Notes: a model not told the origin generated them from the letters alone. 64,000 nucleotides of DNA from Microglena sp. YARC (GCA_022414725.1 CM039464.1:43080229-43144228); one strand, 5' to 3'; positions 1 to 10,784 are shown, counted from the first letter of the stretch. A program made the numbers and translations.

Positions 1-596
1 CTTCTTCCGTACTTCCCTCTGTCCTTTCTTTCTATATATCTATAGTCATATTCTTTACAACTGTGTGTCTGCCTGTCTTCTACTTTCATTCTATTTTTCT
101 AGGTTCTAGGTAGCGGGTTTTGTGGCGGAGGATTTTATGGCAATGTCTTTGTGGTGTTGTGTATGAGGTGCAGTTCTGTTTATGGAGGGTTTGTCGTGGA
201 AACATGGTGGGCGTACTGAATGAAATTCTCATGCAGCCACTCCCCTATTTGTGCCCGTACATTTGAATAGGCAGGACAAAACACCATACATTTGAATAGG
301 CAGGACAAAACGCAATACTGCACTGCTTTGGGTTGCGCAGCAGCATCTAGCTCACTGGTGCAGGACTAAGTACATAGTTTTAGCATAGCATAGCATAGCA
401 TAGCATAGCATAGCATAGCATCTAGCTTGTAATTTCTGGTCTTGGACAATTAGGTGTAGAGCAAGAATTGCTTGATTCCAAAACTGGAAGTTTCGGGTCC
501 GATGCCTGTTTCATTTTCAGTGACTTATGATTTTGTTTGGCTAGTAACTAGCACAACTCACGACGATGCAGGGCTAAGTTACTAAGTACATGTATT
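1..596. other. Leading non-coding stretch
   Basis: I see no gene. It contains two adjacent copies of a ~25-bp motif (ACATTTGAATAGGCAGGACA, about 261-310) and a (TAGCA)n run at about 379-421. Confidence 0.5.
379..421. repeat. (TAGCA)n microsatellite
   Basis: About nine consecutive TAGCA pentamers are read directly. Confidence 0.9.
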
Positions 597-787
597 TTCT
601 TTTCGGCTACAAGCAGCAGCTTCTAGGCAGCTCCAATAACTTGTGACCCAGCCAAACCTAAAGCAACATAGTGCACCTGGAAGCTGACGATATCACTGTT
701 CCAGTACTATTGAATTCTTGGGGACTAGCCAAGTGGCTGGCTCATAGAGCTGCCTAGAAGCTGCTGCTCGTAACAAAAAGATAAGCT
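597..787. mobile_element. MITE with AGCTGCCTAGAAGCTGCTG ends, copy 1
   Basis: The left end (CAGCAGCTTCTAGGCAGCTC, about 614-633) is inverted at the right end (GAGCTGCCTAGAAGCTGCTG, about 747-766), enclosing ~190 bp with no coding potential. Related copies with similar internal sequence lie at about 16230-16418 and 47218-47402, so this is a dispersed non-autonomous element. I could not assign a superfamily. Confidence 0.6.
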
Positions 788-799
788 ATGGCTATGCAC

Positions 800-2330
800 A
801 GACAACAATGCTTGCATCCTGTATAAATCACATCAATGCGTGCATCCTGTTTAGATCACAACAATGTGTGCATCATGCATACATCACAACAATGTTTGAA
901 TCATATTGATATCACAACAATGTTTGCGTCATGTACAAATCACAACAGTGTGTGCACCCTGTAAAGATCACACCAATGTGTGCGTCATGTACAAATCACA
1001 ACAATGTTTGGATCATGTATAAATCACAACAATGTTTGTGTCATGTTTAAATCACAACAAAGTGTGCATCCTGTATAGATCAGAACAATGTGTGCGTCAT
1101 GTACACATCACAACAATGCTTGCGTCACATTGATCTCACAACAATGTGTGCATCCTGTATAAATCACAACAATGTATGCATTGTGCATAGAATCTATGCC
1201 ATAGATCACTAACATGTATGCGTCATATTGATATAACAACAATGTTTGTGTCATGTACAAATCACAACAGTGTGTGCCTCCTGTATAAATCACAACAATG
1301 TTTGTGTCATGTACAAATCACAACAATGTGTGCATCCTGTATAGATCACAACAATGTGTGCCTCCTGTATAAATCACAACAATGTATGCATCATGCATAG
1401 ATCACAACAATGTGTGCATCTTGCATAGATCAGAACAATGTGTGCCTCCTGTATAAATCACAACAATGTGTGCATCATGCATAGATCACAACAATGTGTG
1501 CCTCCTGTATAAATCACAACAATGTGTGCATCATGCATAGATCACAACAATGTGTGCATCTTGCATAGATCAGAACAATGCGTGCCTCCTGTATAAATCA
1601 CAACAATGTGTGCATCATGTATAGATCACAACAATGTGTGCATCATGTATAGATCACAACGATGTGTGCATCATGTATAGATCACAACAATGTGTGCATC
1701 ATGTATAGATCACAACAATGTGTGCATCATGTATAGATCACAACAATGTGTGCATCTTGCATAGATCAGAACAATGTGTGCGTCATGTACAAATCACAAC
1801 AATATTTGCGCCATATTGATCTCACAACAATGTGTGCATCCTGTATAAATCACAACAATGCATGCATCATGTATAGATCACAACGATGTTTGCGTCATAT
1901 TGATATAACAACAATGTTTGCATCATGTACAAATCACAACAATGTGTGTGTCACGCACAAATCACAACAATATTTGTGACATGTATATAAATCGCAACAA
2001 TGTGTGCGTCATGTACAAATCACAACAATGTGTGCATCATGTATACATCGCAAGCGTGTGTGCATCCTATATACATCACAACAATGTTTGCGTAATGTAC
2101 AAATCACAAAAATGTATGCATCATGTATAGATCACAACAATGTTTGCGTCATATTGATATGACAACAATGTTTGCGTCATGTATAAATCACAAAATGTGT
2201 GCCTCAAGTATAGATCACAACAATGTTTGCGCCATGTACAAATCACAACAATGTGTGCATCATGTTTAAATGGCAACAGTGTGTGCATCATGTTTAAATC
2301 ACAACAATGTGTCCATCATGTGTAGATCAC
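800..2330. repeat. 28-bp minisatellite array
   Basis: More than 50 imperfect copies of a 28-bp unit containing ATCACAACAATGTGTGCATC, alternating with variants (TTTGCGTCATGTACAA and similar). Since 28 is not a multiple of 3, each frame cycles through repeats. The short open frames here are therefore not genes. Confidence 0.95.
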
Positions 2331-2428
2331 ATGCCAAACAGATCACATGGCCAGTCCTGTGACAAAAGTGTGTGTGCAGTCAGCAGTACTGAATTATCAT
2401 GGACCAGTCACCGGCTAGGTAGTGTACA

Positions 2429-2580
2429 CCAGGGGTGTTCAAAACGTGACATCTCTCGTTTCAAGCACAGATTTGGGAGCGTTTATTTTGCTGCAATCGT
2501 AGCTTTTGGCTTGTGAAATGAACATGTCAGCTGACGAAACAGCTACGTCTCTGGACGTAGATTTTGAAGCACCCTTGAAC
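2429..2580. mobile_element. Short inverted-repeat element, Tc1-like ends
   Basis: CAGGGGTGTTCAAAA (about 2430-2444) is mirrored by TTTTGAAGCACCCTTG (about 2562-2577). The ends resemble the GGGGTGCTCAAAAG ends of the modules at 22.3-35.0 kb. No clear target duplication was seen. Confidence 0.35.
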
Positions 2581-2592
2581 ATACCTAGTGTA

Positions 2593-3831
2593 TAGGGAGA
2601 GGCAAAAGACCAATAGGTCTATATAGATCTATCGTCTATATAGACCTATATAGGTCTATCTCCGCGGAGCCGATAGATCTATCGATTTCCCTTGTCCGAC
2701 GCCCCCCCTCGACCAGATAGGTCTATATTGGTATGATACGTGCGTACACACACCGTCTGAGCTTCCTTCCTCTTGCGATTCGCTTTCGTATCATTCGCTT
2801 TCGTATCACTGAATGAAGCCGGCAAACAGCCTACTGAATACTGACGGTTTACAGTATTAAAAGAGGGAGCTTAAGTTGCCTTCAGCCTTCTTGACGATTC
2901 TCCAGAAGTTACCAGTGACTTCCGCATGGAAAAATCACTTCAAAGCGCGAATTGCCGAAGAAGGAGCTTGCCACTTTTTTTGTGGTGCTTGCGACATTGG
3001 CGTCAGCCCTAACAACATTAGCCGACGAAGGGTGCGTTGTGGAACTGGACTAGGACGTCCTGGACTCGGACAGCCATTCTAAGAACTCTAGTCAGAAAAG
3101 ACCACTTGGGGTCGCAAAAGGTGGGCTGATAACGGCTGAGTAAAGCAGCGTGATGCATTCGAGAAGGACTTTGGGAACTTCTTGTACACCACGCAGACAC
3201 CCTCCAAGAGGATCAACAACGCATGCTGCTCCTAAATGATAGGGCTTGAGGAATTCAGGGCGACAGCACAATGTGCTCATGATGATGCCCATGATGATGA
3301 ATTGATTATGTATTCAAGCTTGGATTGTGACATGGTTTTCAGCCAACTCTGGGCTGTCCACCGTCTTTAAATTCCAGCCCCCCCCCCCCCCCCCCCCCCC
3401 CCCCCCCATGTGATACCCACGGATACCAAGGATCACACTGTAGTAAAAGTAAACAAATTAGACAGTTAAAAGACTCTTAAAAGACTCTTAATAGGCATTA
3501 TGGATTGCTGATGGTGATGAACTGATGATTTTATTGATGGGAGTAGGGGGGTGCTGGGCCTGGGTTGGTTTGGAGGCTACGTAGTTGGGTTTAGTGCGCG
3601 ACTGCGCCAGTAACAAGCGACACAAGTGATTTTTGATGTTTAAAAAAATCCTTTATTTTTTTTGAAGGTGCAGGGCACCCTGAAATGCAGCACAGGACAT
3701 GTAAAACAAATACCAGATTTTTCAGAGGCCTCCTTGGTGTACCGATAGGGCAGATATAGGTCTATATTGCCCTACATAGACCTATATAGGTCTATCGGCT
3801 GGGCCCACATAGACCTATTTGCCGCTCCCTA
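2593..3831. mobile_element. Non-autonomous hAT element, 1239 bp
   Basis: The ends TAGGGAGAGGCAAA and TTTGCCGCTCCCTA are near-perfect terminal inverted repeats. Subterminal copies of ATAGGTCTATATAG / ATAGACCTATATAGGTCTAT occur at both ends. The element is flanked by a perfect 8-bp direct repeat CTAGTGTA (2585-2592 and 3832-3839). An 8-bp duplication with TAGGG...GGCAAA ends is typical of hAT elements. No transposase frame is visible inside, so it would depend on an autonomous relative. It contains a poly-C tract at about 3379-3407. Confidence 0.85.
3379..3407. repeat. Poly-C tract
   Basis: Run of about 29 C residues inside the hAT element. Its length is unreliable in most assemblies. Confidence 0.9.
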
Positions 3832-3864
3832 CTAGTGTACTCTAGCACTGACCTATAATGTACC

Positions 3865-4280
3865 CCTCATTGGCTAGCATAGTTTGTCTTCTCTGCTGTT
3901 AGCAGCAGCTTCTAGGCAGCTCCCCAGACTGGCTATCATGTACTACTCATTGGCTAGCATTGTTTTTATTTTTGCCTGGAAGCAGCAGCTACTACGCAGC
4001 TCCCCAGACTGGCTATCATGTACTTCTCAATGGCTAGCATAGAATGTCTTCTCGCCTGGAAGCAACAGCTACTAGGCAGCTCCCCAGGCTGGCTATCATG
4101 TACTACTCAATGGCTAGCATAGTTTGTCTTCTCGCCTGGAAGCAGCAGCCACTAGGCAGCTCCCCAGACTGGCTACCACATACCACTCATTGGCTAGCAT
4201 AGGTTGTCTTCTGCCCTGGAAGCAGCAGCTACTAGGCAGCTCTCCTGACCCACTATCATGTACCACTCATTGGCTAGCAT
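3865..4280. repeat. ~80-bp tandem repeat, about five copies
   Basis: The unit runs CATTGGCTAGCATAG, a TTGTCTTCT block, GGAAGCAGCAGCTACTAGGC, then AGCTCCCCAGACTGGCTATC. Copies start near 3868, 3948, 4029, 4108, 4187 and 4266. The unit contains the same AGCAGC...AGGCAGCTCC core as the MITE at 597-787, so a MITE fragment may have been amplified. Confidence 0.8.
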
Positions 4281-4371
4281 AGTATACACTAGCACTGAAC
4301 TATGATTAGGGCGGCATATTATATGATGTTGACCAAAAGCAAGTATGATATCATATGCACTGAACTAGAAT

Positions 4372-4502
4372 TAGGGCGGCATATCATATGATGTTGACCA
4401 AAAGCGAGTATGATATCATATAAATGGTAACTTTTAGCCTGGCCAGACTGCCGGTTTCATATGATATCATATGATGACATGATATCATATTGCCGTTCCC
4501 TA
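4372..4502. mobile_element. hAT-like MITE rich in ATATGATATCATAT palindromes
   Basis: Starts TAGGGCGGCATATC and ends ATTGCCGTTCCCTA, with several ATGATATCAT palindromes inside. Flanks ACTAGAAT / ACTGTAAT match at 6 of 8 positions, a decayed 8-bp duplication. The left part is tandemly duplicated (about 4305-4360). Related copies lie at 38381-38568 and 50095-50255. Confidence 0.65.
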
Positions 4503-4529
4503 ACTGTAATGTACAAATGAAACGTGTGT

Positions 4530-4735
4530 GTACTTGAGTGTGCCTGCATGTGTGTGTGAACTTGAGAGTGAGGGTGTGTGTGCTTGTGTGCACGTGCATG
4601 TTTGTGTGAACTTGTGAGTGAGGGTGTGTGTACTTGTGTGTACGTGCATGTGCGTGTGAACTTGTGAGTGAGGGTGTGTGTACTTGTGTGTACGTGCACG
4701 TGTGTGTGTGTGTGTACTTGTGTGTGTGTGTGTAA
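4530..4735. repeat. GT-rich tandem repeat, ~60-bp period
   Basis: Imperfect repeats of TGTGTGAACTTGTGAGTGAG followed by GT-rich spacers. The minus-strand His/Thr-rich frames are composition artefacts. Confidence 0.8.
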
Positions 4736-4749
4736 CTGTAATGTCATGT

Positions 4750-5055
4750 ACTCATGTATGAATTAACCACAGCCGCACATGCGCTATGAATAGCAATCCA
4801 GCAGTCGGCACGGGAGGAAATGGATAATACCACATGAGGAAATATCTGAAATGCATGGGCCCAACTGGCCAGAGGAATCACTCTGATGTGTGAATCATAT
4901 GATATCATATTGCCGTTCCCTATGCATATGTATATGCCAAACAAAATAGCTATCCAGCATTCGGCACGTGAGGTAATGGATAATACCATGTGAGGAAATA
5001 TAAGAAATGCATGGGCCCAACTGGCCAGAGGCATCTCTCTGATGTGTGAATGCAT
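4750..5055. repeat. Direct repeat pair of ~130 bp
   Basis: The segment at about 4785-4885 (GCAATCCAGCAGTCGGCACG ... CATGGGCCCAACTGGCCAGA) recurs at about 4950-5050 with few changes. Between them lies a CATATGATATCATATTGCCG MITE end. No coding function recognised. Confidence 0.65.
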
Positions 5056-5129
5056 TTTGTACTCAAGAGGGACGTGTTGCAGGAGTCATGCCACCGGAAG
5101 AGGGAGGCTAGCCCGGGGTTAGCCAGCCC

Positions 5130-5215
5130 AGGGGTGGGGGGTTAGGGTGTAGGGTTTAGGGTTCAGGGTTTAGGTTTTAAGGTTTAGGGGGGCTAGGGTT
5201 TAAAGGTAACCGGTT
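5130..5215. repeat. Interstitial telomere-like TTTAGGG tract
   Basis: Degenerate repeats of GGGTTTAGGG / GGGTTCAGGG type over ~80 bp. The unit resembles plant and algal TTTAGGG. It is short and degenerate, so it is more likely an interstitial remnant than a chromosome end. Confidence 0.6.
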
Positions 5216-5452
5216 ACCCTCCGGGCTGGCAAACCCCGGGCTAGCTTCCCCCCTCCCATGCCACCCATGCTTACTCTGCCTACAGTCGGCGAGCATCCAG
5301 AAGGCACACAGGCCATGTAATCGAGCCAAACCAATCAAATCTGAAACATCCGAGGTAGTCTCAGCCAAACCCTACACCCAACTGATATTCAGGGGGGTAT
5401 TCAATCCAAACAAGTCAAATATGAAACATCTCAGGTTGTCACAGCCGAACCC

Positions 5453-5734
5453 TTAACCCAACCGACCTGCAGGGGGAAATCCGTAGACCGGGCGCTGCGA
5501 CTTCACGAAGCAGCTCTTCATGCAGCAAGGAATGCATGCCAGCGGTGGGAAAATGAGGACAATGATGATGATGGAAATGATTCCAGTGGTCGACATGTCT
5601 TCACACTTGCAGCAACCAGACACGGGCTCAACCATCTCGTAGGCGACGATGACCTGGCCTGGCTGGATTCCCGCCGCGGGTGGCTTTATGGGCAACCCGG
5701 GGATGGGCTGTGGGGGGTGGAAGACTCCTGCCAT
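5453..5734 (-). CDS. Small Cys-rich membrane protein ending QRPVYG
   Basis: The predicted 93-aa product starts at MAGVFHPPQPIPGLP. I preferred this Met to one 21 codons upstream because the Pro-rich N-terminus is typical of such proteins. Next come GCCKCEDMSTTG, a strongly hydrophobic segment (IISIIIIVLIFPPLACIP), then CCMKSCFVKSQRPVYG. The layout is Pro-rich N-terminus, paired cysteines, one hydrophobic hairpin or anchor, then cysteines plus QRPVYG. It recalls small eukaryotic LITAF/BRI3-like membrane proteins, but no canonical zinc-site pair can be assigned with certainty. The stop is TAA. No intron is needed. The function is unknown; a membrane-surface adaptor role is only a guess. It may be the terminal exon of a longer gene. 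Confidence 0.55.
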   Translation of the reverse strand: MAGVFHPPQPIPGLPIKPPAAGIQPGQVIVAYEMVEPVSGCCKCEDMSTTGIISIIIIVLIFPPLACIPCCMKSCFVKSQRPVYGFPPAGRLG

Positions 5735-5799
5735 TCTCGAGCGGTGTCGACAAGTTTGAAGTACTGTTAACCGGACCTCGATGCCAGATATTGACAATC

Positions 5800-6455
5800 C
5801 CTGCTAAATAAATCTAGGGAGAACTGATCTCTAGGTGTTTGGGTAGCTGGTTTTCGACGCGAGGGCAGGCAAGAGGTCGATTGCCTGTTTCACAGATCTG
5901 GGTGATAAAAGAGGAAGGAGGGAAGTGGGACGCGCTTTCGCAGGGCTGAGAGTTGAACAGCAGGTGAGCTGGATCGTCAGTGCTAAGTCGGTTCGTTGAT
6001 CAGACGAGTACAGGCTTGCACATGCTTTGCGAATTTCGAGGCTTGTAGTGCTTATAGAGAAACGAGGCAAGAATGAATTATGCTAGACGCCAAGCTAGTA
6101 GTCTGAAAATAAAGGATCCCAGCAGGAACCCGGTCTGACTAGTGGGCGCGAACCGGCGTGAACTAAGGAAGTCCTACGGGGGTCCTCGGACAACGCCATG
6201 TGATGGGGGGAAAGGGGTTTCCAGCAGGGCGAACCTGCAATCCAAGACCCTGTTACACCCTATTGCTGCATCTCCGACATAATTGATTTTGTATGGGGTG
6301 GCTCACAAACGATAGCCGTGATGATGCCTTATGATCTAGATTCAATTGTCTAACGACAGATTTGGGGCAATGGCGCCAAAAATCGTGCTCTGCTGCATTT
6401 ATCAGCAACACTGGTGCTTGAGCCTATTAGCATCAAGTATGCATGAGTTTGTCCC
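5800..6455. other. Probable 5' flank of the small membrane-protein gene
   Basis: No convincing gene on either strand. Because the 5453-5734 gene is on the minus strand, its leader and promoter would lie here. I see no clear TATA box. Confidence 0.4.
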
Positions 6456-6461
6456 CCCTGT

Positions 6462-7003
6462 CAAGTAACGGCAGGGAACGATTCGGCAGGGAAGGGTGGA
6501 CAGCCTGAAATGAGTGACGCTGACTATGTGAAGCTGACGCTGGCAGCTCAGAGCCGGCAGAGCAGCGAATCCAGGAAATCTTGCTGGGCATCCTCGCCGC
6601 AGGCGCAGGCGCCACATGGAGCGACGAGCTGGGAATGGAAATAGATACTCGCAACCTTCTCGCAACCTTGTATTTTGAGAATTCGAATGCCCCTGGCTCT
6701 CCATGCGAGAGTCTGGGTGAGGGACAGGGGAGGGAGGTAGGGGAGGTAAGATCGCTGGTGAGAAAGAATTGCGCATGGTTGGGGAAACATATTTGAAATT
6801 CCGAGGTTGCGAGAAGGTTGCGAGTATCTATTTCCATTCCCAGCTCCATGTGGCGCCTGCGCCTGCGGCGAGGATGCCCAGCAAGATTTCCTGGATTCGC
6901 TGCTCTGCCGGCTCCGAGCTGCCAGCGTCAGCTTCACATGGTCAGCGTCACTCATTTCAGGCTGTACACCCTTCCCTGCCGAATCGTTCCCTGCCGTTAC
7001 TTG
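6462..7003. repeat. Large inverted repeat, ~205-bp arms
   Basis: Left arm (about 6462-6669) and right arm (about 6803-7003) are near-perfect reverse complements around a ~130-bp loop. Shared landmarks include CAAGTAACGGCAGGGAAC and the CGCAGGCGCAGGCGCCACAT / ATGTGGCGCCTGCGCCTGCG pair. The loop and inner arm match 54385-54570 (GAGCTGGGAATGGAAATAGA ... CGAATTCTCAAAATACAT), so a dispersed element is involved. Apparent frames on both strands reflect the palindrome. Confidence 0.85.
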
Positions 7004-7130
7004 CAGCTTGTTTCCAACCAGTTAAGGGTCCGGTTAAGCGGCGGTTAAATTCTTTATTTTCGGCGCTAACCGGTGTTTGGTCGGAAACACAAAAAGTTAA
7101 GGTCCGGTTAAAGACCAACCGTCCCGGTTA

Positions 7131-8240
7131 GGGTGGATTCCCATTGGACTGGATGGGTAAAGTCGGTTGCAGTACTGGATGGGTCGGTATTTGTCGGTTG
7201 GGCCCTTTGGATGGGTCGTTGAGCTCTTTGGATGGTTCGTGCATCCGTACACGGCCACCCATCCAAAACGCACTCCCATTGCAAGCGACTGGATGGGTGC
7301 AGCAATACACGCATGTACCACCGGGAACCTTCGCAGGTACTTTCAATCAATAGTTGCAAGAAAAGACGGATCGATCGTTGACAGTTCAATTTCTTGCGCT
7401 GATCCATCCTAGATCCATCTATTCCTCTTCTCAAGACCGCACTCCGAAACCTGAAGTCATACCTCGCGGCGTCCATTTCTTTCTTTCAATCTTTCCACGC
7501 GATGAGCACGTCAGCCATGGAGCTATTCCGGCTCCTTTTCTTCATAATTATTCCTGCTGTAAACCGTTCTCGATCGGGCGCCATAGCTTGCGCAGGCGCT
7601 GCTTGTTCTACGGTAGCCTCTCTTCCGGGGAATGAGCATGAACGTCTAGCCACTGCCTTAGGTCTAGACCAGACGAGGAAGCGGGAAATTGAGTTTGCGG
7701 AACAGTGTCCACAGCTGCAGTCTTGTATTGAGCGAGTTCGGCGACCAAGTCGGCATCGGCGGCATAATCCCACAAGCCTTCCGTCGCCATGTTGCAGAGC
7801 GATGAAAGACGAAAAAGATAAGTAGAATGAAGAAGGGGCGTCGAATGGAGAAGAAATTGTTAGAATGTCCCAGATTCTGTCTTGCTCGAAGATGATCTGT
7901 GATCCAAAAGTTCGGAAACTCCTGGCTAATGAAACTAGCAGGTCGGTTGAAGAAAGCAATACGCGCCAGTTGCGCGACCGTCGCCGGATCAATGCCGGAC
8001 TGTGCCGGAAGGAGCCGGATATTTTGCGACCCATCCAGAGCCATCCAACCCACACCTCGGTCGAGGGCCTGGATGGATTTTGGCTTTTGGATGGGTCGTC
8101 TGGATGGGTATTTCGTCAGTACATCCGTACAAATACGAACCATCCAAAACCCCTATGGGAAGGTAAACACTGGATGGGTCGTCGGTTATCCGTACTTAAC
8201 GACCCATCCAGACCCATCCTGCCCCAATGGGAATCCAGCC
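7131..8240. mobile_element. Element Y1, GGATGGGT-rich
   Basis: Ends GGGTGGATTCCCATTGG and CCAATGGGAATCCAGCC form terminal inverted repeats. TTA abuts both sides (7128-7130, 8241-8243). Subterminal blocks carry many GGATGGGT / ACCCATCC octamers, in both orientations near the ends. A GGG start with a TTA duplication fits Tourist/PIF-Harbinger-type non-autonomous elements (inference). The overlapping short frames inside show no recognisable domain. Confidence 0.65.
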
Positions 8241-8243
8241 TTA

Positions 8244-8856
8244 CAGCTTGTTTCCAACCAGTTGGGGGTCCGGTTAAGGATTGTGTTTCGGAGGGTTTAG
8301 ACTCGACCTCTAGCCGGGCCTTAACTTTCGGGAAGATGGTTGGAAACGTTCCACCAGTTAAGCAGTCTTTTGCACCTAACCAGGTCAGTTCAAAATGGGT
8401 CAACGTGGCAACTGCGCTCTGCAGCACTTCCTCGCGATTCATACGCTGATTTTCAGCGTTTATTCCACTTCTGGCCGCTGCTAGTTGCCTCAGGAAGATC
8501 AGTCGAAAATTGCGTGGCAGGGACGGTGCCCTGCTGCTGCGAATCCATTTTGGTGAAACTGTGCGATCAATGATGAGTGTCCGAGAAAGAAAGAAGGATG
8601 CGGGACTCCAAAGCAGCGTGATTTTTAAGAGGCGCGCTCCAACTTCGTGACGTCACCATATCTCATTCATCAACCGAACTTAACCGCCCCTTAACTTTCT
8701 TAAATGGCGGGGGGGGTGCGCCATTGCACTAACCGGGACGGTTGGTCTTTAACCGGACCTTAACTTTTTGTGTTTCAGACCAAACACCGGTTAGCGCCGA
8801 AAATAACGAATTTAACCGCCGCTTAACCGGACCCTTAACTGGTTGGAAACAAGCTG
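8244..8856. mobile_element. Element X2, intact 613-bp copy
   Basis: Bounded by CAGCTTGTTTCCAACCAGTT and its inverse and flanked by TTA on both sides (8241-8243, 8857-8859). It sits between Y1 and Y2. Repeated GGTTAAG/CCGGTTAA motifs occupy the subterminal regions. It defines the uninterrupted structure of the outer X copy. No coding capacity was seen. Confidence 0.75.
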
Positions 8857-8859
8857 TTA

Positions 8860-9630
8860 GGGTGGATTTCCATAAGGCGTGGATGGGTGAAGTACTGGAT
8901 GGGTCGCTAAATCGGTTTACTTTCGGTTACGCCTCGTGGATGGGTGATGGATGATTCGTGCATCCGTACGCAGTCGATCATCCAGTTCCCGCCAGTGGAA
9001 ATGCGACATGGATGGTTCCGCAATGGCCGGGTGCCATAACTTGCGCTGGAGCTATTGCTGCACGGCAACTTGTCGTCAGGGGAATGATCGCCTGGCTATC
9101 CACTGTGGCTTAGGTGCCGAAGAATGTAAGGAAGAAGAATGTCTCGGGTTTTCTGTTCCTCGAACCAGATCTGACGCAATTCGAAATCTCGGGAAGTGAA
9201 ACTAGCAGAGGGAGGTCACAGATTTCGAGAGGTCAAACCAGAAGATGGAATTGAAATTAGCTGAGGGAGGCCTCAGATTTCGGGAGGTCAGACTGAGGAA
9301 GGTCGCAGATTTCGGGAGGTCAAACTAGCTGAGAGAACTGGTATAGGCCACATGGGTAGAGGCAGGTCGCTAGCAAGACCGGCGCCGGCCTGCGCCGGGA
9401 TGCGCTGGAAAGTTTGCGACTCATCCAGACTCATCCAATCCACCCCTCGGTCGAAGGCATGGATGGATTTTGCCATCTGGATGGGTCTCGTGGATGGGTG
9501 TTTCGTCGGTACAATCCGTACAAATACGAATCATCCAGGGGCTCTGTGGAAATGTAAGGCCTGGATGGATCGTCGGTTGTTCGTACTTCTCGACCCATCC
9601 AGACCCATCCACGGCCTATGGAAATCCACC
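8860..9630. mobile_element. Element Y2, GGATGGGT-rich
   Basis: Same ends as Y1 (GGGTGGATTTCCAT ... TATGGAAATCCACC) and same orientation. The right ~215 bp (about 9413-9628) aligns directly with Y1 (about 8029-8235). The internal parts differ, with a GGTCAGA/AGATTTCGGGAGGTCA tandem motif at about 9190-9330. The right target duplication is not preserved. Confidence 0.6.
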
Positions 9631-10119
9631 CAATGGCGCACCCCCCCCGCCATTAAAGAAAGTTAAGGGGCGGTTAAGTTCGGTTGATGAATGAGATATG
9701 GTGACGTCACGAAGTTGGAGCGCGCCTCTTAAAAATCACGCTGCTTTGGAGTCCCGCATCCTTCTTTCTTTCTCGGACACTCATCACTGATCGCACAGTT
9801 TCTCTAAGATGGATTCGCAGCAGCAGGGCACCGTCCCTGCCACGCAATTTTCGACTGATCTTCCTGAGGCAACCAGCAGCGGCCAGAAGTGGAATAAACG
9901 CTGAAATCAGCGTCTGAATCGCGAGGGAGTGCTGCAGAGCACATTCGCCACGTTGGCCCATTTTGAACTGACCTGGTCAGGTGCAAAAGACTGCTTAACT
10001 GGTGGAACGTTTCCAACCATCTTCCCGAAAGTTAAGGCCCGGTTAGAGGTCGAGTCTAAACCCTCCGAAACACAATCCTTAACCGGACCCCCAACTGGTT
10101 GGAAACAAGCTGTTGACAG

Positions 10120-10530
10120 AGGGAGTTTGTCAGCACTGATGGGGCTTGAATTTATTAGCACTGAGTGAGCATGATTGATTGTACTGATCAAATCTGAATG
10201 TTGGCTATTATAATTCATTAACACTGAGTGAGCTTGGATTTTTTGTTCAGCACTGCTTATTGTGCCTGACTGATGTAACTGATCTGCATTAAGTGTGCTT
10301 TACTTGACGACCACTAAGTGCGCTTCAGCTAATCGGCAATGATTATGATTACTGTATGCTGTAATGGATAAAAACTAAATGTGCCTGAATTGACCAGCAC
10401 TTACTCTGCCTTTATCTGATGAGCACTGAGTGTGTTGTAAATTAGTGTGCCCAAGGTACTTATTTAATCAGCACTGACTGTGGTGGGTGAAATTTACCAG
10501 CACTGAAATTTTATTTTTATCTGGCGCACA
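10120..10530. repeat. Degenerate AGCACTGAGTG repeat region
   Basis: Irregularly spaced AGCACTGAGTGNG-like motifs over ~400 bp. No gene is visible. Confidence 0.45.
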
Positions 10531-10532
10531 CA

Positions 10533-10700
10533 ATGGCGTCCTCGGATGTGCAGTTCCTGGATCGCGTGATAATACAAAAACAGTTCTGCCATCCCTCCCA
10601 GGTTGTCCAAGTACCTAAGACTACCTTCGCCGTCCCTGGAGGAGGCCAGAAAATATGTATGAAAACCAGACCCAGCACAGATACTCCAATGCGCAATTAA
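10533..10700 (+). CDS. Short possible exon or ORF, 55 aa
   Basis: ATG at 10533 opens a 55-codon frame, MASSDVQFLDRVIIQKQF at the start, ending at TAA 10700. Composition is protein-like and not repeat-derived, but no domain is recognised and no neighbouring exon was found. It may be a fragment of a larger gene or a chance frame. Confidence 0.22.
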   Translation: MASSDVQFLDRVIIQKQFCHPSQVVQVPKTTFAVPGGGQKICMKTRPSTDTPMRN

Positions 10701-10784
10701 AAAACAAAACGGTACACGTGGCCTGTTTTTTTAATCATGATTCAGCAACAGTTCAGTTACACTGCTCCTTGTATGTGGTCTGTG

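Larger units (their letters stand above)
7004..10112. mobile_element. Element X (outer copy), split by nested insertions
   Basis: Both ends are CAGCTTGTTTCCAACCAGTT and its reverse complement. TTG flanks it on both sides (7001-7003 and 10113-10115), a 3-bp target duplication. Only 7004-7130 and 9631-10112 belong to this copy; they are the reverse complements of the two parts of the intact copy at 8244-8856. The sequence between them is inserted DNA. No coding frame was recognised. Confidence 0.75.

Noticed and set aside
800..2330. Possible CRISPR-like array
   Set aside because: Units are contiguous 28-bp tandem repeats with no unique spacers, in a eukaryotic context. This is a minisatellite.
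5130..5215. True chromosome end (telomere)
   Set aside because: Only a few degenerate TTTAGGG-like units, flanked on both sides by ordinary sequence.
6402..7131. Overlapping 120-138 codon frames on both strands
   Set aside because: They lie in a near-perfect palindrome and mirror one another; no domain is visible.
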